Assembly: GCF_001989995.2 (NCBI RefSeq)
Contig: NZ_JAHGUP010000102.1
Span: 1 to 42,134, forward strand
Source: Vibrio anguillarum
GTDB taxonomy: Bacteria; Pseudomonadota; Gammaproteobacteria; Enterobacterales; Vibrionaceae
Reading direction: 5' to 3'
DNA: 42,134 bases
The translations under genes and the position numbers were made by a program. The notes beneath the pieces are model-generated. The model saw only the letters and a program-made list of their open reading frames with translations, ran no database searches and had not been told where the DNA came from. Positions within the stretch are counted from its first letter, which is position 1; each line of letters begins with the position of its first letter. This document shows, one piece after another, positions 20,295-28,805 of this stretch.

Positions 20295-21983
20295 TTAGAA
20301 ATAGAGCACGCGTTGCAGCTCTTTGAAGCTGGTTACGCCGTTTTTGAGCTTTTCAATGCCTGATTCTTGTAGTGTCTGCATTCCGTTGGCTTTCGCGATC
20401 TGCTCTATTTGATGAATGCTTGCTTTTTGCATAATCGCTTCGGCCAGCTGTGGGTTAAACGCCATCACTTCATAAATGCCGACTCGACCTGAATAGCCCC
20501 CTGTGCATTCGTTGCAACCATGCGGGTTCGCTTCATAAATGGTTTCTGTCGCTAGCAGCTGAAAATGTTGCTGCAACTGCATTGAGGGCACGACGGCAAT
20601 TTTGCAGTGCCGACAAAGGCGACGAGCTAAACGCTGGGCAATAATTAAACTGAGTGAAGAGGCTAAGTTAAACGCTTCAATTCCCATATTACTCAAGCGA
20701 ATTACCGTTTCGGCGGCGGAGTTAGTATGCAAGGTAGAAAGAACTAAATGCCCGGTTTGTGCCGCTTTCACGGCGATTTCGGCAGTTTCTAAATCGCGGA
20801 TTTCGCCAACCATTACAATGTCGGGATCTTGCCGTAAGAAGGAGCGTAATGCTTGCGCAAAGCCAAAGCCAATTTTTGGCTGCACTTGAACTTGGTTGAT
20901 ACCGGATAAGTTAATTTCAACCGGATCTTCAGCGGTGGAAATGTTCACTTCAGCAGTATTTAAAATGCGTAGCCCCGTATAGAGCGAGACGGTTTTTCCG
21001 CTACCCGTCGGGCCCGTCATTAAAATCATCCCTTGTGGTTTTTTCAGCGCAGCTAAGTAGAGTTGTTTTTGCTGGTCGTTATAACCCAACTTGTCGATAT
21101 CTAAGTTAGCAGCACTGCTATCAAGTAGGCGCAGTACGATTTTTTCACCCCATAAAGTAGGGAGGCTGGAAACGCGCATATCGATGGCGGTGTCTTGATT
21201 CAACCGCAGTTTAATTCGTCCATCTTGTGGTAAGCGCCGCTCGGCAATATCGAGTTTGGATAAAATTTTAAGCCGCGCGGCAAGCCGGCGACTTAAGTTG
21301 CTTGAGGGACGCTGCGTTTCCAGCAAAATACCATCACAGCGCAATCGTACTCGGTAAAGCGCTTCGTACGGTTCGAAATGGATATCGGATGCGCCTTTAC
21401 GCACCGCATCAAGCAGAATTTGGTTAATAAAGCGACTGACTGGGGCGTCATCTTGGCTGAGGTCTTCAATCGATTGAATCTCATCATCAGACAGCTTAAC
21501 TAAGTTCGCCAGTTCATCTTGGCTGATCTCTTTCCCTGAAGGAGAGGATCCTTGAATTGTTCGGCCATACAAGCGCCGGATGGCTGCTTGCAGCGCTTTG
21601 TAGTCGGCTAAAACCAGTTCAACTTGTAAGCCTGTCGCGAAGCGAAAATCATCTTCCACTTGTAAATGGGTCGGGTCGGAAACCGCGATGGTCAGGGTTT
21701 GGCCATTATTGGCAATCGGCAGTGCTTGGTAACGGGTGATGAGATCACGCAAACCAAGCTGTTGGCAGAGCTGTGGGTAGTCGTAGCGGGTTAAGTCGGT
21801 GTCCGGTAGGCCGAAAAGGGTACTTAACTGCTCAGTCAGATCATGAGGATGGAAAAAATCCAAAGCGAGCAAAGCTTCTGGCACACTCGCACCAGACGCT
21901 TTGATATGTTCAATAACTGCGTGTTCTTGCGTCGGGCTCAATATCTGAGCCTGACGCAGAATCGCAGGTAGGTTGGTTAGCAT
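20295..21983 (-). CDS. pilB: Type IV pilus assembly ATPase PilB
   Basis: PilB hydrolyses ATP to polymerise PilA. The 562-residue protein has an N-terminal MshEN/T2SSE_N domain, Walker A GPTGSGKTVS, the Asp box AEDPVEI, Walker B QDPDIVMVGEIRDLETA and a C-terminal tetracysteine zinc site (CRHC...CNEC). Its ATG directly abuts the pilA stop codon, so the genes form one pilA-pilB-pilC-pilD transcription unit, the DNA-uptake pilus cluster of vibrios. Confidence 0.98.
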   Translation of the reverse strand: MLTNLPAILRQAQILSPTQEHAVIEHIKASGASVPEALLALDFFHPHDLTEQLSTLFGLPDTDLTRYDYPQLCQQLGLRDLITRYQALPIANNGQTLTIAVSDPTHLQVEDDFRFATGLQVELVLADYKALQAAIRRLYGRTIQGSSPSGKEISQDELANLVKLSDDEIQSIEDLSQDDAPVSRFINQILLDAVRKGASDIHFEPYEALYRVRLRCDGILLETQRPSSNLSRRLAARLKILSKLDIAERRLPQDGRIKLRLNQDTAIDMRVSSLPTLWGEKIVLRLLDSSAANLDIDKLGYNDQQKQLYLAALKKPQGMILMTGPTGSGKTVSLYTGLRILNTAEVNISTAEDPVEINLSGINQVQVQPKIGFGFAQALRSFLRQDPDIVMVGEIRDLETAEIAVKAAQTGHLVLSTLHTNSAAETVIRLSNMGIEAFNLASSLSLIIAQRLARRLCRHCKIAVVPSMQLQQHFQLLATETIYEANPHGCNECTGGYSGRVGIYEVMAFNPQLAEAIMQKASIHQIEQIAKANGMQTLQESGIEKLKNGVTSFKELQRVLYF

Positions 21984-22445
21984 TTATGGAATTGTCGCAC
22001 CTGAGGTACAACCTTTTGGAGAAAATTCACTTAGGGCTGTCGTGTCACATGTCCACAGGCCATTTGCGTCTCGAATTAATCTGACTTTGTGAGTATTTGC
22101 CACACCAGCCTCAAAGGTATATTTAATTGTGCCAGTTAATGAGCCGGCAGACGTTGGAGTGACCAATACTTTCCCATCGCCCATATCTTCAACGGTTCCT
22201 AATCTAGTAAATCCTGTTGCTGTCCCAGCAGTAGTGGTAGGGAAGCTGCCTTCAGTTGCAATAAAATCTTCAACATTTGTTTTTAATGCCGTGATATTTG
22301 CCAAACCGACCGCTACAGATGATTTTTTTACGTAATTTTGGTATTGAGGCACTGCAATCGCAGCTAATACACCGATTACTGCTACAACAATCATCAATTC
22401 AATTAAGGTAAAACCACTTTGTTTCGTTGTCTTATTTGTGTTCAT
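21984..22445 (-). CDS. pilA: Type IV major pilin PilA (DNA-uptake/chitin-regulated type)
   Basis: This 153-residue class IVa prepilin is the shaft subunit of the pilus used for attachment to chitin and for transformation in vibrios. The short leader ends KQSG and is followed by FTLIELMIVVAVIGVLAAIAVPQYQNY, with Glu5 of the mature form present. Two cysteines near the C-terminus (WTC and KGC) would form the disulfide-bonded D-region. The variable part is rich in Thr, Ser and Ala and lacks recognisable features, as expected for this strain-variable pilin. ATG 22445 is set by the prepilin motif, with GGAG 11 nt upstream; the longer reading frame is not coding. No convincing promoter or CRP site was found in the 180 bp upstream. 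Confidence 0.95.
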   Translation of the reverse strand: MNTNKTTKQSGFTLIELMIVVAVIGVLAAIAVPQYQNYVKKSSVAVGLANITALKTNVEDFIATEGSFPTTTAGTATGFTRLGTVEDMGDGKVLVTPTSAGSLTGTIKYTFEAGVANTHKVRLIRDANGLWTCDTTALSEFSPKGCTSGATIP

Positions 22446-22627
22446 TATTTGATTTGCTCCGTTTGAACGCATAAGGATGGGCAGAGCATAAGAAGCTTGT
22501 GGGTTGGTGTGAATGAGATAAAGAGCAGTGCGCGAGTGATTTGGATTTTTTACCTGTTTAGTTGCATATATCAATCACTAAAATACGACTGACTTAAAAA
22601 TGCCGTCTTGCTTTTGATACGCAAGCA

Positions 22628-22656
22628 ATAAAAAAGGAAGCTCGTCTGGCTTCCTT
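22628..22656 (-). terminator. Terminator of nadC
   Basis: AAGGAAGC (22634-22641) pairs with GCTTCCTT (22649-22656). On the minus strand it is followed by a run of T residues, so it ends the nadC transcript before the pilA promoter region. Confidence 0.85.
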
Positions 22657-22703
22657 AACTATTTGAAATTTTTGATCTTTATTCCAATAATTGATGTAAT
22701 TAA

Positions 22704-23639
<936 letters not shown>

Positions 23640-23715
23640 TTACTCAAATTCAGCCACTAATCTCGCATTTCCTCTGGCTAAGGTTCATTTTTGTTTGAGT
23701 GTAAGGGGTCAACTG

Positions 23716-24267
23716 ATGATCGATAAAAAGGGTTGGTATCAAAGCGCACGTCGAGTGCCATCGCCGTTTTATGATCAGCGAAGCGATGCGCAAGATATTT
23801 CATTGCTGGTGGTACATAATATCAGCTTGCCTCCGGGCCAGTTCGGCGGCCCATATATTGAGCAGTTTTTCACTGGCACGCTTGACCCGAATCAACACCC
23901 TTTTTTTCAAACCATCCACCAGATGCGCGTCTCGGCTCACTGCCTCATTCGGCGAGAGGGAGAAGTAGTGCAATTTGTGCCATTTAATGCCAGAGCTTGG
24001 CATGCGGGCCAGTCAAGCTTCGCTGGCCGTGCAAAATGCAATGATTATTCGATTGGGATTGAATTGGAAGGGAGCGATGAGACGGCTTATACACCTGCGC
24101 AATATCAAGCCTTAGCGACTTTGACGTGTGCATTGCAGCGGCGTTATCCGCTCATCACCAATCAACGCATTACCGGGCATCAATACATTGCACCACTACG
24201 CAAAACTGACCCCGGTTTGGTGTTTGATTGGCGTTGCTATCGAGCCTTGTTGGCAGCAAATGACTAA
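23716..24267 (+). CDS. ampD: 1,6-anhydro-N-acetylmuramyl-L-alanine amidase AmpD
   Basis: AmpD is a cytoplasmic zinc amidase that removes the peptide from anhydro-muropeptides during cell-wall recycling; its loss induces AmpC beta-lactamase in some bacteria. The 183-residue protein has ligands His34 (VVHNIS), His155 and Asp165 (GHQYIAP...KTDPG), with the catalytic Glu in IGIELEG. ATG 23716 has AAGGGG 7 nt upstream and gives the exact family length; the upstream TTG 23695 is rejected. No ampE follows. Confidence 0.97.
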   Translation: MIDKKGWYQSARRVPSPFYDQRSDAQDISLLVVHNISLPPGQFGGPYIEQFFTGTLDPNQHPFFQTIHQMRVSAHCLIRREGEVVQFVPFNARAWHAGQSSFAGRAKCNDYSIGIELEGSDETAYTPAQYQALATLTCALQRRYPLITNQRITGHQYIAPLRKTDPGLVFDWRCYRALLAAND

Positions 24268-24274
24268 CAACAAA

Positions 24275-24793
24275 TTAAATCGAATCGTGATATTCCACTA
24301 AAATTTGCTCAACCCAGCATTGAATGCGTTCGTCGCTTTGCTCGTATTGCGAATCTTCATCGAGTGCGAGGCCAACAAAGTGGCGGCCATCTGCCGTTAA
24401 GGCTTTTGACGCTTCAAAATGGTAGCCTTGGTTGGGCCAGTAGCCAATCAATTGAGCGCCAATTTGTTTTAGTTCATCATGCAGCATCCCCATCGCATCG
24501 AGGTACCATTCGCCATAACCTTCTTGATCGCCTAAGCCGAACAATGCGACGTACTTGCCGTTTAGCGACACGCCACCGATTTGATCCCATATTGCGCTCC
24601 AATCTTCTTGGATTTCGCCAAAGTCCCAAGTTGAGATGCCCAGTATTAAAAGATCATAGTTGCTCATCAAAGAGAGTGGCGTTTCTTTCACATTGTGAAT
24701 ATCCACCAAATCCTCACCGATGAGCGCACGGATCTTCTCTGCTGCCATTTCGGTATAACAAGTTGTTGAGCCGTAAAAAAGACCGATCTTCAT
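24275..24793 (-). CDS. fldB: Flavodoxin FldB
   Basis: This FMN electron carrier of 172 aa resembles E. coli flavodoxin 2. The phosphate-binding loop is [15 protein letters not shown], and the flavin-stacking segments ISTWDFGE and [17 protein letters not shown] are intact. It is divergent from xerD across 152 bp; fldB-xerD-dsbC-recJ is also a neighbourhood in E. coli, which supports FldB over FldA. The SD before the ATG is weak. Confidence 0.93.
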   Translation of the reverse strand: MKIGLFYGSTTCYTEMAAEKIRALIGEDLVDIHNVKETPLSLMSNYDLLILGISTWDFGEIQEDWSAIWDQIGGVSLNGKYVALFGLGDQEGYGEWYLDAMGMLHDELKQIGAQLIGYWPNQGYHFEASKALTADGRHFVGLALDEDSQYEQSDERIQCWVEQILVEYHDSI

Positions 24794-24945
24794 AATTTTG
24801 TGTTCGTTTTAAATCAAGAATAGTGAATTCTAACCATAAAATGACGCGCTTTGCAGCGATTATCCTGCCGATGATGTTTTTTTATGGTATTAAATCAGTG
24901 GCTCACATAACCTGAGCAACTCGATTTTCACCACAGAGGTTTGAT

Positions 24946-25854
24946 GTGTCTGAATATATTTCTCCTGATCAAGGGGTTGTGGAACAGTTTTTAGATGCGA
25001 TGTGGATGGAGCGTGGTTTAGCTGAAAACACGCTCTCATCGTATCGCAATGATCTGACGAAATTGTTGCAATGGATGCAGCACAATAATTATCGCCTCGA
25101 TTTTATTAGTGTCACTGGTTTGCAGCAGTACCAAGCGTGGCTCGCTGATCAAGACTATAAGCAAACCTCGCGGGCGCGTATGTTGTCGGCGATTCGTCGT
25201 TTATTTCAATATCTGCACCGTGAGAAACTCCGCGGCGATGATCCGAGCGCACTCTTAATTAGCCCTAAATTGCCACAGCGTTTGCCTAAAGATTTATCTG
25301 AGCAGCAAGTGGAAGATCTATTGAATGCTCCCGATACCAATAATCCTCTAGAATTACGTGACAGAGCGATGTTGGAACTCTTGTATGCAACAGGGCTACG
25401 GGTGACCGAATTGGTTTCACTGACCATGGAAAATATCAGTTTACGTCAAGGCGTAGTAAGAGTGATTGGTAAAGGTGGCAAAGAGCGTCTTGTACCGATG
25501 GGCGAAAATGCCGTTGATTGGATTGAAACTTTTCTTGAACAAGGGCGGTCTACTCTGCTGGGCGAACAAACGTCGGATGTGGTTTTCCCTAGCCGACGCG
25601 CAAGGCAGATGACTCGTCAAACCTTTTGGCACCGAATTAAACACTACGCAGTGATCGCACAAATCGATGTGGAAAAACTCTCTCCACACGTATTAAGGCA
25701 TGCTTTTGCCACGCATCTACTCAATTACGGTGCCGATTTGCGTGTAGTGCAAATGCTGCTCGGTCATAGTGACTTATCGACCACGCAAATTTATACTCAT
25801 GTTGCGACTGAGCGACTTAAACAATTACATAGCGAGCACCATCCAAGGGCTTGA
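24946..25854 (+). CDS. xerD: Site-specific tyrosine recombinase XerD
   Basis: XerD acts with XerC at dif to resolve chromosome dimers; in vibrios the pair is also used by integrating phages. The 302-residue protein has an N-terminal SAM-like core-binding domain and a catalytic domain with LLYATGLRVTELVSL, the box II LSPHVLRHAFATHLL, LLGHSDLSTTQIYTH and nucleophile Tyr283. The start is GTG 24946 with AGAGG 6 nt upstream. dsbC follows after 13 bp. Confidence 0.97.
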   Translation: MSEYISPDQGVVEQFLDAMWMERGLAENTLSSYRNDLTKLLQWMQHNNYRLDFISVTGLQQYQAWLADQDYKQTSRARMLSAIRRLFQYLHREKLRGDDPSALLISPKLPQRLPKDLSEQQVEDLLNAPDTNNPLELRDRAMLELLYATGLRVTELVSLTMENISLRQGVVRVIGKGGKERLVPMGENAVDWIETFLEQGRSTLLGEQTSDVVFPSRRARQMTRQTFWHRIKHYAVIAQIDVEKLSPHVLRHAFATHLLNYGADLRVVQMLLGHSDLSTTQIYTHVATERLKQLHSEHHPRA

Positions 25855-25867
25855 AAAGGTGAATTTA

Positions 25868-26641
25868 ATGAGCGTATTACGCCAACTGACTCTTCTTACA
25901 TTGCCACTTTTTGCTGTGGCGTGTAACGCTGAAACCACAGAGCAAGTGACGTCAACGGCTGTGCAAGCAGCTGCGCTTGATAAAACGGTTTTTGAACAAC
26001 GTTTTTCTAAACTCGGATTGGAAGTGCTGAGTGTTCAAGCCTCTGATATTCCGGGAGTGATTGAAGTGCAAACTTCCGGTGGCGTGCTGTTTTCTGCGCC
26101 TGACGCGAGCCATTTTATCGCCGGAACCTTGTATGAATTAGATAAGAATGGTGGTTATGTCGATGTGTTAGCCAAACGCCAAGCGCCCGTTAATGCGGCG
26201 AAGATCGCGCAGTTTGAATCGAGTATGATCGAATACAAAGCCGCCAATGAAAAATACGTGGTGACTGTTTTTACTGATATTACCTGTGGTTATTGCACTC
26301 GCCTGCATAGTCAAATGAAAGGGTATAACGACCTAGGGATCACCGTGCGCTACATGGCTTACCCGCGTCAAGGCGTTACGGGGCAGGTAGCTGATCAGAT
26401 GGCCGCTATCTGGAATGCAGATGATAAAATGGCAGCGATGAATGAGGCAAAAACCAATCATAAGTTGCCAGAAGCAGGGCAGAACATCCAACAAGCTAAG
26501 CAGTTGATTACCAAGCACTATCAGCTCGGGCGTGAGTTAGGCATCAACGGCACGCCTGCGATTTTCCTACCGAATGGCGAAATGGTTGGCGGTTATTTAC
26601 CACCAGAGCAATTGTTGCAACGCCTTCAGCAGATTCAATAA
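25868..26641 (+). CDS. dsbC: Thiol:disulfide interchange protein DsbC, possibly lipid-anchored
   Basis: DsbC isomerises wrong disulfides in the periplasm. The 257-residue precursor has a hydrophobic signal ending FAVACNAE, an N-terminal dimerisation domain and a thioredoxin domain with the active site C140-G-Y-C143 and the cis-Pro loop GTPAIF. Two features are unusual. AVAC forms a plausible lipobox with Cys19, followed by a roughly 17-residue Thr/Ala-rich linker. The structural disulfide of E. coli DsbC is absent: the matching sites read IWNADDK and LPEAGQN. ATG 25868 fits the signal peptide; the upstream frame lies inside xerD. It is co-transcribed with xerD and probably recJ. Confidence 0.94.
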   Translation: MSVLRQLTLLTLPLFAVACNAETTEQVTSTAVQAAALDKTVFEQRFSKLGLEVLSVQASDIPGVIEVQTSGGVLFSAPDASHFIAGTLYELDKNGGYVDVLAKRQAPVNAAKIAQFESSMIEYKAANEKYVVTVFTDITCGYCTRLHSQMKGYNDLGITVRYMAYPRQGVTGQVADQMAAIWNADDKMAAMNEAKTNHKLPEAGQNIQQAKQLITKHYQLGRELGINGTPAIFLPNGEMVGGYLPPEQLLQRLQQIQ

Positions 26642-26645
26642 CTTT

Positions 26646-26685
26646 AGGAGTCGGGCTTGAGTGTTCTTGAGCCCGCTGATTTATG
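26646..26685 (+). promoter_or_regulatory. Hairpin-bridged ribosome binding site of recJ
   Basis: AGGAG (26646-26650) is 32 nt from ATG 26683, too far to act directly. Between them CGGGCTTGAG (26652-26661) pairs with CTTGAGCCCG (26666-26675): ten base pairs, two of them G-U, around a TGTT loop. If folded, the distance from SD to start becomes 8 nt (one base before and seven after the stem). No T-tract follows the stem, which argues against a terminator. Confidence 0.5.
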
Positions 26686-26686
26686 A
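26657..26686 (+). CDS. Possible 9-codon leader ORF overlapping the recJ start
   Basis: TTG 26657 lies 6 nt after AGGAG and opens a frame of nine codons (MSVLEPADL) whose TGA overlaps the recJ ATG as ATGA. This would allow translational coupling. It occupies the same bases as the hairpin, so it is an alternative explanation for how recJ is translated and may not be expressed. Confidence 0.25.
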   Translation: MSVLEPADL

Positions 26687-28422
26687 TTGAAATAAAACAA
26701 AGACCAGCCCCCGATCTTTCGCAACTCCCTGACACGATTCCTACACTGCTTAAACGTATCTATATCAACCGTGGTATCACGGACCTTGAACAACTCGACA
26801 AGGCTGCGAAAGCACTGCATTCCTACCAACAATTAGGTGGCATAGAGCAAGCGGTACAACTACTTTTTCACGCCATCGAGCATCAGCAGCGTATCATAGT
26901 CGTCGGGGATTTTGATGCTGATGGCGCAACCAGTTGCGCCTTATCTGTTTTGGCGTTGCGAATGTTGGGATCGCACAATGTGGACTATCTCGTGCCTAAC
27001 CGTTTTGAAGATGGTTATGGCTTAAGCCCTGAAGTGGTCGATCAAGCAATTGAGCTTGGCGCGCAGATGATCATGACGGTCGATAACGGCGTCTCCTCTA
27101 TCGACGGGGTGCGTTATGCCAAGCAGCAAGGGCTGACCGTCTTGGTGACCGATCACCATTTACCGGGACACGAGTTGCCAGAGGTTGATGCGATGGTGAA
27201 TCCCAATTTGGCTAACTGCCCGTTTCCCTCGAAGGCATTAGCCGGCGTAGGGGTGGCTTTCTATTTGATGATGGCGCTGTGCGTGCATATGCGAAAAAAC
27301 GGCTGGTTTACTCGACAAGGCATGAGTGAACCCAAGTTGATGGAGCTGATTGACTTAGTCGCACTGGGTACTGTCGCTGATGTTGTGCCGCTCGATGAAA
27401 ACAACCGCATTTTAGTGCATCAAGGTTTGCAACGCATTCGCGCCGGGCATGCAAGGCCGGGTATTCAAGCTTTGATTGAGGTTGCTAAACGTGACGCGAG
27501 GCGTTTAGTTGCCTCGGATTTTGGCTTTGCGTTAGGGCCACGCATCAATGCGGCAGGGCGCTTGGATGATATGTCATTTGGCGTTGAGCTGCTAATGTGC
27601 AATGACATTCACGCTGCGCGTAGAATGGCCAGTGAGCTGGATGGCCTTAACCAAACTCGTAAAGAGATTGAAGAGGGGATGAAGCAAGAGGCGCTGGCTT
27701 TTTGTGAGCGCTTACAACTGAGTGAAAATAGCGAATTGCCGCACGGTTTAGTGCTGTTTCAACGCGATTGGCACCAAGGTGTAATTGGTATTTTAGCCTC
27801 ACGTATTAAAGATAAATATCATCGCCCTGTGATTGCGTTTGCCGATGGTGGCGATGGCAGTATCAAAGGGTCATGCCGCTCTGTTGCTGGGTTACACATG
27901 CGCGATGTGCTGGATCGCATTGATACACAAAACCCCGGTTTAATCGCCAAATTTGGCGGTCACGCGATGGCGGCAGGTCTAACTATTGCCGAAAAAGAGT
28001 TTGAGCGTTTTGCTGAGCTGTTTGATCAAGCTGTACGTCGCGAGTTAGATGAAAGCGCGCTCAAGGGCGTGATTTTATCCGATGGAGAGTTAACACCTGA
28101 AGAGTTCTCGATGCACACCGCTGAAACCTTGCGTTCCGGTGGTCCGTGGGGGCAGGCGTTTCCTGAGCCTCTCTTTGACGGTGAGTTCAAACTATTGCAC
28201 CAAAAGCTGGTGGGAGAAAAGCATTTGAAACTGATGCTTGAGCCGTTATTTAAAGGCCACCCAACCAACATTATGATCGATGGTATCGCTTTTAATGTCG
28301 ATTTAAGACGCTGGCCAGATGCGTCGGTGAAAACGGTGCGTCTTGCGTATAAGCTTGATATTAATGAGTTTCGCGGCAATCAGTCATTGCAATTGATGAT
28401 TGATCACCTCGAAGCGAAGTAA
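26683..28422 (+). CDS. recJ: Single-stranded-DNA-specific 5'-3' exonuclease RecJ
   Basis: RecJ degrades single-stranded DNA 5'-3' in recombination and mismatch repair. The 579-residue DHH-superfamily protein has D76, D78 and D80 in VVGDFDADGATS, D134 in TVDNG and D157-H158-H159 in VTDHHLPG; then the DHHA1 domain with GSCRSVAGLHMRDVL and KFGGHAMAAGLT, and the C-terminal OB domain. An in-frame TGA at 26677 excludes any longer start, and no Shine-Dalgarno stands at normal distance from ATG 26683. Confidence 0.97.
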   Translation: MIEIKQRPAPDLSQLPDTIPTLLKRIYINRGITDLEQLDKAAKALHSYQQLGGIEQAVQLLFHAIEHQQRIIVVGDFDADGATSCALSVLALRMLGSHNVDYLVPNRFEDGYGLSPEVVDQAIELGAQMIMTVDNGVSSIDGVRYAKQQGLTVLVTDHHLPGHELPEVDAMVNPNLANCPFPSKALAGVGVAFYLMMALCVHMRKNGWFTRQGMSEPKLMELIDLVALGTVADVVPLDENNRILVHQGLQRIRAGHARPGIQALIEVAKRDARRLVASDFGFALGPRINAAGRLDDMSFGVELLMCNDIHAARRMASELDGLNQTRKEIEEGMKQEALAFCERLQLSENSELPHGLVLFQRDWHQGVIGILASRIKDKYHRPVIAFADGGDGSIKGSCRSVAGLHMRDVLDRIDTQNPGLIAKFGGHAMAAGLTIAEKEFERFAELFDQAVRRELDESALKGVILSDGELTPEEFSMHTAETLRSGGPWGQAFPEPLFDGEFKLLHQKLVGEKHLKLMLEPLFKGHPTNIMIDGIAFNVDLRRWPDASVKTVRLAYKLDINEFRGNQSLQLMIDHLEAK

Positions 28423-28463
28423 CGGCTTGATATTTCTCTTCCTTCGATGCGTGACATGATCTC

Positions 28464-28578
28464 CCTCCCCTAGAAAGGGGAGGTCCCAACCAATGTTTGC
28501 TCTTACATTCCCTCCCCCTAGAAGGGGGAGGAGCCAAAGAATGTTTCCTCTTGAAAGGGTAGATATCAAAGAATGTTT
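28464..28578. repeat. Three tandem copies of a C-rich palindromic repeat
   Basis: Units of 32-36 bp start at 28464, 28511 and 28547. Each begins with a palindrome: CCTCCCC/GGGGAGG (28464-28483) and CCTCCCCC/GGGGGAGG (28511-28531); the third is degenerate (CCTC...GGGTAG). Each ends in a shared AAtGTTT tail (CCAATGTTT or AGAATGTTT). The same core palindrome recurs at 42083-42105. It lies in the 383-bp gap between recJ and pdhR and may end the recJ transcript. Confidence 0.75.
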
Positions 28579-28622
28579 CCCCATTTCTAGCCCATCATTT
28601 CCCCATCTGTATTCATTTTGTA

Positions 28623-28637
28623 ATTGGTCTGACCAAT
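28623..28637. promoter_or_regulatory. PdhR operator 1
   Basis: ATTGGT-CTG-ACCAAT is a perfect match to the known PdhR consensus (ATTGGTnnnACCAAT). It lies 169 bp before pdhR. A possible -10 TTTAAT (28649-28654) stands 18 bp after a TTGGTC that overlaps the operator. Confidence 0.85.
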
Positions 28638-28759
28638 AATATTGCTGTTTTAATCGACTATTGTTATCAAGGTGTTTAAGCGTGGGCTGTTCTATGATTT
28701 AGGTCAACTTTTGGCTGGACAGCTACGTTTTAATTATGTTAATTTCTGCACCAACTTGA

Positions 28760-28776
28760 AATTGGTATTACCAATT
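28760..28776. promoter_or_regulatory. PdhR operator 2
   Basis: AATTGGT-ATT-ACCAATT is an extended perfect PdhR palindrome, 30 bp before the pdhR start. With operator 1, 138 bp upstream, it supports autoregulation of the pdhR-aceEF operon by pyruvate-responsive PdhR. Confidence 0.88.
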
Positions 28777-28805
28777 GACTGCAAAGAGTAGAAGAATAAT
28801 AAATT

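Noticed and set aside
22446..22574. N-terminal extension of pilA by 43 residues
   Set aside because: Prepilin leaders of this class are short; processing at KQSG-FTLIEL needs the start at 22445. The extension is the promoter region.
22446..22627. CRP/TfoX-type site upstream of pilA
   Set aside because: Only a TGTGA half-site (22508-22512) without a proper second half was found, and no sigma-54 box; not enough to call.
24364..24723. 119-codon frame opposite fldB
   Set aside because: It lies inside fldB, whose flavodoxin motifs are intact; arginine- and serine-rich translation without any motif.
26652..26675. Hairpin before recJ as a terminator of xerD-dsbC
   Set aside because: No T-tract follows the stem (CTGATTT), and the recJ start is only 7 nt away, so termination there would leave recJ without a leader.
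28464..28578. Possible CRISPR array
   Set aside because: Only three degenerate units with 10-bp or no spacers and no cas genes; a palindromic intergenic repeat explains it.
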